Below are positions 1 through 6,848 of a stretch of 18,757 bases of DNA, piece by piece (position 1 is the stretch's first letter; each line of letters starts with the position of its first letter). This DNA comes from an uncultured Collinsella sp. (GTDB lineage Bacteria; Actinomycetota; Coriobacteriia; Coriobacteriales; Coriobacteriaceae), in NCBI GenBank assembly GCA_958415665.1, contig CATYZK010000036.1, positions 1 to 18,757 on the forward strand. The letters run 5' to 3'. The notes beneath the pieces were generated by a model that was given only the letters and a program-made list of their open reading frames with translations, searched no databases and was not told the DNA's origin. The position numbers were made by a program, and so were the translations under genes.

Positions 1-87
1 TGGGGCGGGTGGGGGTCGGTCCGTGGTAGACTATCGTGCAACGTTTGTTCATCGCGCGGAATCATTGCCGCGAGAAAGGGTTGCGCC
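1..87 (+). other. 5' flank of xpt, no gene seen
   Basis: This is the leader region in front of xpt. It holds a small hairpin (CGCGG at 55-59 with CCGCG at 68-72) just ahead of the ribosome binding site GAAAGGG at 74-80. A TAGACT box at 27-32 could be a -10 element but has no convincing -35. No purine riboswitch core is recognisable in these 87 bases; anything further upstream lies outside the window. Confidence 0.35.
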
Positions 88-666
88 ATGCAGGAGCTTG
101 AGGATCGTATTCGCCGTGACGGCATCGTAAAGGCCGGTAACGTCCTTAAGGTTGATGCCTTCCTCAACCACCAGTGCGACGTTGAGCTGTTCGACCACAT
201 GGGCGCCGAGTGGGCCCGTCTGTTCGAGGGCGTCGAGATCAACAAGATCCTGACGATTGAGGCTTCGGGCATTGGCATGGCCTGCATCGCGGCCCAGCAT
301 TTTGGTGGCGTGCCGGTTGTTTTTGCCAAGAAGGCCCAGTCCATCAACCTCGACGGCGAGCAGTATGCCACGACTATCTACTCCTTTACCAAGCAAAAGG
401 AGTATCCGGTTATCGTGGGTAAGCGCTTCCTGTCCGAGGGCGACAAGGTCCTGATCATCGACGACTTCCTGGCCAACGGTTGCGCGCTCGAGGGTCTTAT
501 CAAGATCTGCGAGGCTGCGGGCGCCGAGGTTTCCGGTATTGGTATTGCCGTGGAGAAGGGCTTCCAGGGCGGCGGCGACAAGCTCCGCGAGCGCGGTTTC
601 CGCGTTGAGAGCCTGGCCCGTATTGCCGATATGGACTGCGAGAACGGCGAGATCACCTTCGCCTAA
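88..666 (+). CDS. xpt: Xanthine phosphoribosyltransferase
   Basis: Cytoplasmic purine-salvage enzyme that joins xanthine to PRPP to make XMP. The 192-residue product matches the usual length of the family (about 190-194). It carries the PRPP-binding loop VLIIDDFLANGCA at residues 121-133 and the TIEASGI segment at 56-62 typical of Xpt rather than of adenine or hypoxanthine enzymes. The ATG is preceded by GAAAGGG at a 7-base distance. A perfect palindrome followed by six T residues lies 27 bases after the stop and should end the transcript. The promoter is probably upstream or at the window edge. Assignment to Xpt is firm by motif and length; specificity for xanthine is inferred from the family. 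Confidence 0.93.
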   Translation: MQELEDRIRRDGIVKAGNVLKVDAFLNHQCDVELFDHMGAEWARLFEGVEINKILTIEASGIGMACIAAQHFGGVPVVFAKKAQSINLDGEQYATTIYSFTKQKEYPVIVGKRFLSEGDKVLIIDDFLANGCALEGLIKICEAAGAEVSGIGIAVEKGFQGGGDKLRERGFRVESLARIADMDCENGEITFA

Positions 667-693
667 TCGCGCGGCACATACGATTTGCATGCG

Positions 694-729
694 ATGTGAC
701 AAAGGGACGGTCCCTTTGTCACATTTTTT
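694..729. terminator. Perfect 15-bp palindrome with T-tract, xpt terminator; GGGAC-family repeat
   Basis: The arms ATGTGACAAAGGGAC (694-708) and GTCCCTTTGTCACAT (710-724) pair perfectly around one central G, and T residues run from 724 to 729. The shape is that of an intrinsic terminator for xpt. The AAAGGGAC/GTCCCTTT core recurs at 1134-1213 and 12534-12564 with unrelated outer arms, so this is also one copy of a dispersed palindrome family. Confidence 0.85.
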
Positions 730-749
730 GTTTGGAGGGAGGTGTTGGT

Positions 750-1130
750 ATGGACGAGATCAAGATGGGCTGGCGCGAGTATGCGCGCTATGCCGAGATG
801 TCGGCCGAGGAGCTGACGCGCGACTGTGAGGTGCAGGTGTTTCGCGCGACGGGGCCGGGCGGCCAGGGCGTCAACACGACGGACTCCGCGGTGCGCATGA
901 AGCATGTGCCTACGGGGATAGTCGTGACGGCGCGAGAGAGCCGTAGCCAGTTTCAGAATCGTGCGAGCTGCCTGCGCAAGCTGAAGGCCGAGCTCGAGCG
1001 TCGCGGCCGTCCGCCGCGCCGTCGCGTCAAGACCAAGGTGCCCCAACGCTCGCGCCAGCGCAGACTCAACGACAAGCACTTCAACGCCATCAAAAAGGCC
1101 AACCGCCGCAAGCCGGGCAGCGAAGATTGA
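750..1130 (+). CDS. arfB: ArfB/YaeJ-like peptidyl-tRNA hydrolase (release-factor domain protein)
   Basis: A 126-residue stand-alone release-factor catalytic domain. The GGQ loop that hydrolyses peptidyl-tRNA is in GPGGQGVNTTDSAVRM (residues 35-50), and the tail from about 85 on is rich in Arg and Lys, like the ArfB tail that enters the empty mRNA channel of stalled ribosomes. There is no codon-recognition domain, so rescue of non-stop ribosomes fits better than normal termination. The ATG at 750 is chosen because GGAGGGAGG (734-742) sits 7 bases ahead. An in-frame GTG at 696 lies inside the xpt terminator palindrome and is unlikely to be used. The gene is convergent with the lipid kinase. It could instead belong to the less studied bacterial release-factor-like family near ArfB. 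Confidence 0.85.
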   Translation: MDEIKMGWREYARYAEMSAEELTRDCEVQVFRATGPGGQGVNTTDSAVRMKHVPTGIVVTARESRSQFQNRASCLRKLKAELERRGRPPRRRVKTKVPQRSRQRRLNDKHFNAIKKANRRKPGSED

Positions 1131-1133
1131 TCC

Positions 1134-1213
1134 CCTTCTAAGTTGCGGTGAAATAGGGACTGTTGGGCTGTCAAAGCCGCAAAACAGTCCCTTTTTCACC
1201 GCAACTTAGAAGG
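1134..1213. repeat. Long palindrome between convergent genes; GGGAC-family repeat, probable bidirectional terminator
   Basis: Two 31-base arms (1134-1164 and 1183-1213) are complementary except for one T-T mismatch at 1154/1193. A second small stem, GGCT 1166-1169 with AGCC 1175-1178, forms the tip. The element fills the 85-base gap between the converging arfB-like and lipid-kinase genes, starting 3 bases past one stop and ending 2 bases before the other. It contains ATAGGGAC and GTCCCTTT, the same core as the repeats at 694 and 12534. It has no strong T-tract beyond five T residues inside the arm, so termination is inferred. Confidence 0.85.
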
Positions 1214-1215
1214 AG

Positions 1216-2178
1216 CTAGCGGGTTGGGCGCCAGACCTCGAGGGCGGCGGGGAGGATGTCGACCTCGATGCGGGAGGCGACGATGGCTTCGCCGTCGGCT
1301 TGGATGGGGTAGTTGGGCTCCTCGAAGGTGAGTTCGGCATGGCGGCAGCGGCGCATGCGCACTGGCGGAAGCTTGGTGTGGTGGCCGTCCTTGGCTGAAA
1401 GGAACATGGGCAGGGCGACTGCACGGGGCACGGGACCGAATGCGTAACAAACGTCGAGGATACCGTCGCAGGGGTCGGCATCGGGGCAGATACGATAGCC
1501 CGAGCCATAGGTGGGGCCCAGCTGGATGGCCATGATAATCGCCCGTACGCGCTCGGCGGGCGCGCCGTCAAAGCTGACCGTCATGGGGTAGTTGCGATAG
1601 CGCAGGCCAAACTGCTCCAGGCCCGAAAGGGTATAGAGCGGAGCACCCGTCAAGCCGGTCTTCTTCCGTAGTTCGGTGGTGCCCAGGCCGATGGCGGCAT
1701 CAATGCCGACGGAGAGTGTCTGGTCGTAATACTCGACGGTCGCCTTGCCGCTGCCGCTTGCAGGGTTCCACGAGCGAATGCGCCCGATGTCCTGACGCTG
1801 CAGCTCGCAGGTGAGCAGGGCGCCAAAATCTTTACCGGAAAAATCATCGATGCCGAGCGTCTGGGCAAAATCGTTGCCGGAGCCCACGGGCAGGACGGCA
1901 AGCGCCGGTCGGGCTGCCTCTTCCTGCGTCATCAAGCCATTGACGACCTCGTGGATCACGCCGTCGCCGCCGAGTGCGATAACCGTGCGGTAGCCCTGGG
2001 CCTGCGCGGCAAGTTCTTTGGCGTGTCCCATGTACTCGGTCAGCACCAGGTCAAACTGGGATGAGCGCGCGGTCATGTCCAAAAAGCGCTGCAGGCGCTC
2101 AGCCACTTTGCGCGCCGCGCCCGACTGGGCGGCGGGATTGGCGATGATCAGCGTGCGACCAAAATCTGTTGCGTGCAT
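1216..2178 (-). CDS. Diacylglycerol/lipid kinase family protein (DgkB/YegS type)
   Basis: Soluble lipid kinase of 320 residues, close to the family norm of about 300. Motifs in order: NPAAQSG near residue 14, the nucleotide-binding GGDGVIHEVVNG at 70-81, and PVGSGNDFAQTLG from 97. These define the DAGK catalytic family that phosphorylates diacylglycerol or related lipids with ATP at the inner face of the membrane. It lies 85 bases behind the CLC gene on the same strand, and no terminator is visible between them, so co-transcription is likely. The site ahead of its ATG is only GGGAG, moderate. The exact lipid substrate cannot be read from the sequence. Confidence 0.9.
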   Translation of the reverse strand: MHATDFGRTLIIANPAAQSGAARKVAERLQRFLDMTARSSQFDLVLTEYMGHAKELAAQAQGYRTVIALGGDGVIHEVVNGLMTQEEAARPALAVLPVGSGNDFAQTLGIDDFSGKDFGALLTCELQRQDIGRIRSWNPASGSGKATVEYYDQTLSVGIDAAIGLGTTELRKKTGLTGAPLYTLSGLEQFGLRYRNYPMTVSFDGAPAERVRAIIMAIQLGPTYGSGYRICPDADPCDGILDVCYAFGPVPRAVALPMFLSAKDGHHTKLPPVRMRRCRHAELTFEEPNYPIQADGEAIVASRIEVDILPAALEVWRPTR

Positions 2179-2263
2179 GGGGCGACTCCCGGCGTATGGC
2201 GTGACGGTGCGGTCGCGTTCGGGTTATGTTGCTCCGATTGTGACCGTGCGGCGTTTACTGCAT

Positions 2264-3685
2264 CTACTCTATCAGGTCGTTGTGGCGCTCGATAGCCTCT
2301 GCCACCGTGCCGCCCTCGTCCACAATGAGCGAACGGCGTTTGGGCGAGATAATGCGCTGCGCGGGATAAACGCCGCGGTGGCCGCCGGCAAGATAGCTGA
2401 TAAACGCAACGATGACAAAGAACCCGGCTGCTGTGCCGTGGAACAGGTCGATGGCCATCATGCAGGTGGTGATGGGCACGTTAAGGCCGGCACAGAACAC
2501 ACCGAGCATGCCGAGGGCCGCCAGAAAGCTAGGGTCGATGCCGGCGAGGCAGCCGATCCAGCCGCCAAGTGCAGCTCCAATGCCAAACAACGGTGTGACC
2601 TCGCCGCCCTGGAAGCCGGCGCCCAGGGTGAGCGCCGTCACGACCAACTTGATGGCGGCGTCGGCGAGGGTCGTATTGCCGGCGAAACCGGCGCCCGAGA
2701 GCCAGGTGGCAAGGCCGGCGTACTTCCAGGCATCGAGCACCGCGTAAGCTGCGAGCACCACGAGTGCGCCTACGAGCGCGCGAACAAGATAATTGGTGAT
2801 AAAGCGGCCGTAGAGGCTCTTGACGGTTCGAACCGACCAGGCGAAGAGGCGTGCGGTTAGACCGAACACGATGGCGCTGATGACGACGATGGCGACCGTT
2901 CGGGGTGTCATATCGGGGACGCTGGCGATGACGTTCGCCTCGTACTCGGTGCCCAGGGCAAGCGACGTAAAGTAGCCGGTAAACGAGGCGACGAGGCAGT
3001 AGATGCCGGCGGTGTAGTCGATCTTGCCGATAAAGCACATCTCCATGCCAAAGAAGGCGCCGGCGAGGGGTGAGCCGAACACGGCGCCAAAGGCAGACGA
3101 GATGCCGGCGAGCATGAGGTCGTGATGGTCGTGCTTTTTAAGATGGGCGAGGTTTGAGATGTTGCTGGCGATGGTACCGCCGATCTGCACCGCAGCGCCC
3201 TCGCGTCCTGCCGAGCCGCCTGTCAGGTGCGTAAGCGTGGAGCAGACAAAGGTGAGGACGGCCATGCGGGCATGGATGAGGCGGGTTCCCAGGGCGGAAT
3301 CGATGACCAGGTTGTTGCCACGTTTGGCGGCAAGGCCGTGGTTCTTATACACCCATGCGGTGGCGACACCCACGGCGGGGAGCAGGGCGTAGACCCACGC
3401 ATGGTGCTCGCGATAGTCGGTCGCGATGTTCAGCGAGGCTAAAAATGCCCAGGCGGCAACACCCATGGCGAGCGAGACGATCACGACGAGCACGAGCAGC
3501 TTGGCGCTCGCGAGCAGATTGCGGGCGTTACGGCGCGTGTCGGCGGCCAAGAGATGCTCAGAGCGGGTGAGCTGATGCCTGCCGGCCATGATGACGTCAT
3601 TCAGGGAGAAGAAGCCTCCCTCATCGAGCGGCAGGGAATTGTCTTGCTCTTCGCTTTCGCTGTCTGATGTGTCGGTAAAAGCCAT
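2264..3685 (-). CDS. CLC-family anion transporter, probable fluoride/proton antiporter type
   Basis: Polytopic membrane protein of 473 residues with a polar N-terminus of about 60 residues. CLC signatures are present but in the variant seen in the fluoride-selective clade: RGNNLVID (122-129) where chloride types have GSGIP, GGSAGREGAAVQIGG (156-170) where they have GKEGP, and GGEVTPLF (360-367) where they have GxFxP. From family knowledge, CLC-F proteins export fluoride in exchange for protons. The C-terminal tail after about 440 is short and has no CBS domains. The promoter-like -10 sits only about 30 bases upstream of the ATG, leaving no space for a crcB-type fluoride riboswitch. CLC membership is certain; the fluoride role is inferred from these motifs. 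Confidence 0.88.
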   Translation of the reverse strand: MAFTDTSDSESEEQDNSLPLDEGGFFSLNDVIMAGRHQLTRSEHLLAADTRRNARNLLASAKLLVLVVIVSLAMGVAAWAFLASLNIATDYREHHAWVYALLPAVGVATAWVYKNHGLAAKRGNNLVIDSALGTRLIHARMAVLTFVCSTLTHLTGGSAGREGAAVQIGGTIASNISNLAHLKKHDHHDLMLAGISSAFGAVFGSPLAGAFFGMEMCFIGKIDYTAGIYCLVASFTGYFTSLALGTEYEANVIASVPDMTPRTVAIVVISAIVFGLTARLFAWSVRTVKSLYGRFITNYLVRALVGALVVLAAYAVLDAWKYAGLATWLSGAGFAGNTTLADAAIKLVVTALTLGAGFQGGEVTPLFGIGAALGGWIGCLAGIDPSFLAALGMLGVFCAGLNVPITTCMMAIDLFHGTAAGFFVIVAFISYLAGGHRGVYPAQRIISPKRRSLIVDEGGTVAEAIERHNDLIE

Positions 3686-3715
3686 GGTGTCCTCTTCTTT
3701 GGTTACAACGCAAGC

Positions 3716-3741
3716 ATTATAGAGCGTGACAAACGCGTCAA
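3716..3741 (-). promoter_or_regulatory. Candidate promoter of the CLC-lipid kinase operon
   Basis: Read on the minus strand there is a perfect TATAAT (3716-3721) and an upstream TTGACG (3736-3741). The spacing between them is 14 bases, shorter than the usual 16-18, so the -35 may not be used as such. The predicted leader is about 25 bases, with AAGAGG-type ribosome binding just before the ATG at 3685. Confidence 0.5.
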
Positions 3742-3804
3742 GCCGGTGGGTTGGTTTCGGTTCTGTTTCGTGCCCTGTAACCGACAGGTGTATTCGCGAG
3801 TGCG

Positions 3805-3839
3805 GACCGTCTCGCGGTCGACCGACGGGGGATTATACT
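3805..3839 (+). promoter_or_regulatory. Candidate moeA promoter with overlapping palindromic half-sites
   Basis: A TATACT -10 box lies at 3834-3839. Upstream, GACCG (3805-3809), CGGTC (3815-3819) and GACCG (3820-3824) alternate in orientation; the last two form the perfect palindrome CGGTCGACCG at 3815-3824. No normal -35 hexamer is seen, and the half-sites occupy that position, suggesting an operator. The leader also has a CGGCGC/GCGCCG hairpin (3858-3863 with 3873-3878) ahead of the ribosome binding site. Confidence 0.4.
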
Positions 3840-3897
3840 GAATAAAACATAAAGAATCGGCGCCCTTGTTACGCGCCGCGATCTGTAAGAGGTGCAT

Positions 3898-5160
3898 ATG
3901 GCAGAGAAGCTCATTCCGTTGGAGGACGCGCAGGCAATTGTCTTGTCACATGTGAGTCCGACCAGGGTTGTCGAGATTCCCGTATGGCAGGCGGCCGGTC
4001 TTCCTTTGGCTGAGGATGCTGTGGCCGATATCGACATCTCGCCATTTGCCAACAGCGCCATGGACGGTTATGCCGTGCGCGCCGTCGACCTTGGTGCGGC
4101 CACCGGCGATACTCCGGTGACGCTTTCCGTTGTCGGCCACGAGGCGGCGGGTCATGTGTTTGGGGGCACGATTGGCGCGGGCGAGACGGTCCGCATCATG
4201 ACGGGCGCGCCGGTGCCAGAGGGCGCCGATGCCGTGGTGAAGTACGAGATCGTCGACGTGCTCGACGGCGATGGCAACGAGGGCTCGCACGTCCGCTTCT
4301 CGGCGCCGGCTAAGGTGGGGGAGAACGTTCGCTCTGCTGCCGAAGAAGCCCATGCCGGCGACGTCGTGATGCGTGCCGGTGAGGTTGTGGCGCCGGCTGG
4401 TGCGGGCCTGCTGGCAAGCGCCGGGTATGCGAGTGTGAAGGTGCACGCCGCACCGCACGTGGGCATCATCTCGCTGGGCACGGAGCTGGTTGCTCCAAGT
4501 GAGCTTCCGGCGCGTGGCCAGATTCGCGATTCCAACTCCTCGGCGCTGATGGCCGAGGCATTCGATGCCGGTGCCGAGCCCGTGTTCTATGGCATTGCGC
4601 CCGACGACGAGCAGGCGATATCCGAGCTCGTACACCGCGCGGTGCGCGAGTGCGATTTTGTCATTACGAGCGGCGGGGCCTCGGCCGGAGACTACGATTA
4701 CGTGACGGCGCTGGTCCAGCGCGAAGGCGAGGTCCTGTTCGATCGCATCTCGATGCGTCCCGGCAAGGCCATCACGTTTGGCCTGCTCGGCGGCAAGCCG
4801 TACCTGGGGCTTTCGGGCAATCCGGCGGCGGCCTACGTGGGCTTTGAGGTGCTCGCGCGCCCGGCGATTCGTAAGATGCGCGGCTTTGCCGAGGGGGCGC
4901 GTCCTGTGCAGCAGGCAATGCTGACACACGGAGTGAAGAAGCGCCAGGACCGTCGATTCTATGACCGCGCCACGGTTGCGCGCGATGCTCAGACCGGCGA
5001 GCTTATGGTGACTGAGGCCAAAAGCCAGAATTCGGCGCTGCTTGGCACGATGCAGCGCGCGAATTGTCTGCTGCGCATTAACGAGGGCCCGTGCGAGCTC
5101 GAGCCGGGCGATGTCGTGGATGTCGTCCGCGTCGACTTGCCCGAGGGCACCGTGCTTTAG
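3898..5160 (+). CDS. moeA: Molybdopterin molybdotransferase MoeA
   Basis: Cytoplasmic enzyme that inserts molybdate into adenylated molybdopterin to finish the molybdenum cofactor. The 420-residue protein shows the family landmarks in order: NSAMDGYAV (52-60), PVPEGADAVV (106-114), IRDSNSSAL (209-217), the MPT-binding TSGGASAGDYDYV (257-269), MRPGKAITFG (286-295) and SGNPAAAYVGFE (306-317). Length and domain order are those of a complete MoeA. ATG 3898 is preferred to the in-frame GTG at 3892 because AAGAGG (3887-3892) then sits 5 bases ahead. mogA begins 10 bases after the stop, so the two form an operon. The mod genes directly downstream supply the substrate. Confidence 0.95.
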   Translation: MAEKLIPLEDAQAIVLSHVSPTRVVEIPVWQAAGLPLAEDAVADIDISPFANSAMDGYAVRAVDLGAATGDTPVTLSVVGHEAAGHVFGGTIGAGETVRIMTGAPVPEGADAVVKYEIVDVLDGDGNEGSHVRFSAPAKVGENVRSAAEEAHAGDVVMRAGEVVAPAGAGLLASAGYASVKVHAAPHVGIISLGTELVAPSELPARGQIRDSNSSALMAEAFDAGAEPVFYGIAPDDEQAISELVHRAVRECDFVITSGGASAGDYDYVTALVQREGEVLFDRISMRPGKAITFGLLGGKPYLGLSGNPAAAYVGFEVLARPAIRKMRGFAEGARPVQQAMLTHGVKKRQDRRFYDRATVARDAQTGELMVTEAKSQNSALLGTMQRANCLLRINEGPCELEPGDVVDVVRVDLPEGTVL

Positions 5161-5170
5161 GAGGAGCGCT

Positions 5171-5650
5171 ATGGAGTTGAAGATTTCGATCGTGACGTGT
5201 TCGGATACGCGCGATCTTGCCCAGGATGAGGCCGGAGCCGCGCTCGAGGAACTCATTGCGGCTCAGGGCTGGACGGTAGCCTCGCACGTGGTTGTGCGCG
5301 ACGACGTCGACGAGATTGGCGCCGCTATCGTGGACGCTGCCGATGAGCGCCATGCCCATGTTGTGCTTACCTGCGGCGGCACGGGACTTTCGATGCGCGA
5401 CGTGACGCCCGAGGCGACGCGTGCCGTCTGCGACCGCGATGTGCCGGGCATTGCCGAGGCGATTCGCGCGTACTCGATGACCAAGACGCGCCGCGCGATG
5501 CTGTCGCGCGCCGTGTGCATGCAACGCGGTCATACACTTGTCGTAAACTTTCCCGGATCCACCAAGGCAGCCCGCGAAAGCTGGGAGGCGATTGCCGACC
5601 AGCTGGAGCACGCGGCACAGATGACGGCGGGCGGCGGACACGCCAAATAA
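5171..5650 (+). CDS. mogA: Molybdopterin adenylyltransferase, MogA/MoaB family
   Basis: Activates molybdopterin with ATP to give MPT-AMP, the substrate of MoeA. The 159-residue single-domain protein has the family motifs TCGGTGLSMRDVTPEAT (67-83) and VVNFPGSTKAA (124-134) that bind the pterin phosphate. The ribosome binding site AGGAGG overlaps the moeA stop codon, so translation is likely coupled. A clear terminator follows 13 bases after the stop. MogA and MoaB cannot be separated by motif alone, but adjacency to moeA supports the adenylylation role. Confidence 0.93.
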   Translation: MELKISIVTCSDTRDLAQDEAGAALEELIAAQGWTVASHVVVRDDVDEIGAAIVDAADERHAHVVLTCGGTGLSMRDVTPEATRAVCDRDVPGIAEAIRAYSMTKTRRAMLSRAVCMQRGHTLVVNFPGSTKAARESWEAIADQLEHAAQMTAGGGHAK

Positions 5651-5663
5651 GTGTTTCACCTGC

Positions 5664-5697
5664 GGCGGAGTGACCCGAACGGTTGCTCCGCCTTTTT
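5664..5697 (+). terminator. Intrinsic terminator of moeA-mogA
   Basis: GGCGGAG (5664-5670) pairs with CTCCGCC (5686-5692), with extra ACC/GGT pairing inside the loop, followed by TTTTT at 5693-5697. This separates the cofactor genes from modA. Confidence 0.88.
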
Positions 5698-5742
5698 GCT
5701 TGATGCCGAGGTGAAGTCGATGCGTGTCGTAATCTGAAAATA

Positions 5743-5795
5743 TATTCTCATGGGAGAATAATTTCTCACTGCCATTATTCGCGCTGAAGTATAAT
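5743..5795 (+). promoter_or_regulatory. modA promoter with candidate operator of three TTCTC half-sites
   Basis: A perfect TATAAT (5790-5795) lies 60 bases before the modA ATG. Upstream, TATTCTC (5743-5749) and GAGAATA (5754-5760) form a perfect inverted repeat with a 4-base spacer, and a third half-site TTCTCA follows at 5763-5768, giving a second inverted pair GAGAA-N4-TTCTC. TTATTC (5775-5780) and GAATAA (5805-5810) also flank the -10. No good -35 exists, which suits a regulated promoter. The sites do not look like the E. coli ModE consensus as I recall it. Confidence 0.5.
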
Positions 5796-5855
5796 CTTAT
5801 TACAGAATAAAGCCTGCGGTGGGGTGCCCAGGCACAAGGTCCGAAAGGGTTCAAT

Positions 5856-6731
5856 ATGTTCGATATGGTTTCTCGCCGCGGTTTCGTTTCGCTTTCTGCC
5901 GCTGCTGCCGCCGGCCTTGGCCTTGCTGGCTGCTCGGGTAACAAGGAGTCCGAGTCTGCTGGTTCCGACGCCGGTTCTGTCAAGTCCTCCTCTAAGAAGA
6001 AGGCCGTCGAGCTGCAGATTTTCGCCGCCAACTCGCTCGAGAAGGCCCTTCCCGAGGTCCAGGAACTCTACACCGACCAGACCGGCACCACCTTTGCCGA
6101 CACGCAGTTCAAGGCCTCTGGCGACCTGGTCGAGCAGATGAAGGCCGGCGCTGCCGTCGACGTGCTCATCACCGCTTCCAAGGGCACCATGGACGATGCC
6201 GAGACTGCCGAGCTCGTCGACACCGACACCCGTGAGGACATGTTCGTCAACGACCTCGTGATCATTCGCGCCGAGGGCTCCGACACCAAGGTCGAGGCCA
6301 TCGCCGACGTCGCGAACCTGGACGGCAAGATCGCCATCGGCGACGCCAAGACCGTTCCGGCCGGCAAGTACGCCAACCAGGCGCTGGCCTCCGTCGGCCT
6401 CTACACCGGCACCGAGGGCGACGACGGCGAGTACGCGCCCGAGATTGCCGACAAGGTCGCGCTGGCCGATAAGGTCGGCACCGCTGCCGCCTACGTGTCC
6501 ACGGGCGACTGCGTGGCAGGTTTTGTCTATAGCTCCGACATCTACCGCTACGACGGCATCGAGGAGGCCTTCGTGTGCCCCGAGGATTCGCACAAGCCCA
6601 TTGTGTACCCGGGTGCCGTGGCCGAGAGCTCCGAGCATGCCGACGAGGCCAAGGCGTTCATCGACTTCTGCCTGTCTAACAAGAAGGCGCAGAAGATTTG
6701 GGCTAAGTACGGCTTTGAGCTTTCTGAGTAG
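5856..6731 (+). CDS. modA: Molybdate ABC transporter substrate-binding lipoprotein
   Basis: Extracytoplasmic molybdate/tungstate-binding protein of 291 residues. The N-terminus has SRRGF (6-10), a twin-arginine motif, then an Ala/Gly-rich hydrophobic stretch and lipobox LAGC with Cys26. It is therefore likely a lipoprotein, possibly Tat-exported. After a Ser/Lys-rich linker the mature domain follows ModA closely: IFAANSLEKAL, FKASGDLVEQMKAGAAVDV, DAKTVPAGKYANQAL, AGFVYSSD and EDSHKPIVYPGAV. These correspond to the oxyanion-binding loops and strands of E. coli ModA. The ATG has GAAAGGG 6 bases ahead. A strong hairpin terminator separates it from modB, so the binding protein may be made in excess of the permease. 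Confidence 0.93.
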   Translation: MFDMVSRRGFVSLSAAAAAGLGLAGCSGNKESESAGSDAGSVKSSSKKKAVELQIFAANSLEKALPEVQELYTDQTGTTFADTQFKASGDLVEQMKAGAAVDVLITASKGTMDDAETAELVDTDTREDMFVNDLVIIRAEGSDTKVEAIADVANLDGKIAIGDAKTVPAGKYANQALASVGLYTGTEGDDGEYAPEIADKVALADKVGTAAAYVSTGDCVAGFVYSSDIYRYDGIEEAFVCPEDSHKPIVYPGAVAESSEHADEAKAFIDFCLSNKKAQKIWAKYGFELSE

Positions 6732-6762
6732 TGCAGAAGAGCGCTGCATAACGATATGCTTG

Positions 6763-6796
6763 AGGGCGGGCGTTCTTGCGATCGCCCGCCCTTTTT
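6763..6796 (+). terminator. Hairpin terminator/attenuator between modA and modB
   Basis: AGGGCGGGCG (6763-6772) pairs perfectly with CGCCCGCCCT (6783-6792), followed by T residues to 6796. I see no clear promoter between it and modB, so partial read-through from the modA promoter would set the modA:modBC ratio. Confidence 0.85.
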
Positions 6797-6848
6797 AGAT
6801 TGAAGCGGCGCGCCTGCGCGTCGTTACCCTTTGTTTGAGGAGTCGCCC

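Noticed and set aside
1216..3685. Plus-strand open frames opposite the lipid kinase and CLC genes
   Set aside because: They are antisense shadows of GC-rich coding DNA with no domain or ribosome binding site support; the minus-strand proteins carry full family motifs.
3686..3740. Fluoride riboswitch upstream of the CLC gene
   Set aside because: The stretch between the putative -10 and the ATG is too short and lacks the pseudoknot-forming sequence of the crcB motif.
3946..5256. Long minus-strand frame opposite moeA (over 400 codons)
   Set aside because: Its product is rich in His and Arg with no recognisable motif, as expected for the complement of high-GC codons. MoeA motifs on the plus strand are unambiguous.
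5796..5855. Molybdenum-cofactor (Moco/Tuco) riboswitch in the modA leader
   Set aside because: Only a small GCCTG/CAGGC hairpin (5812-5833) fits in the roughly 55-base leader. A Moco riboswitch is much larger.
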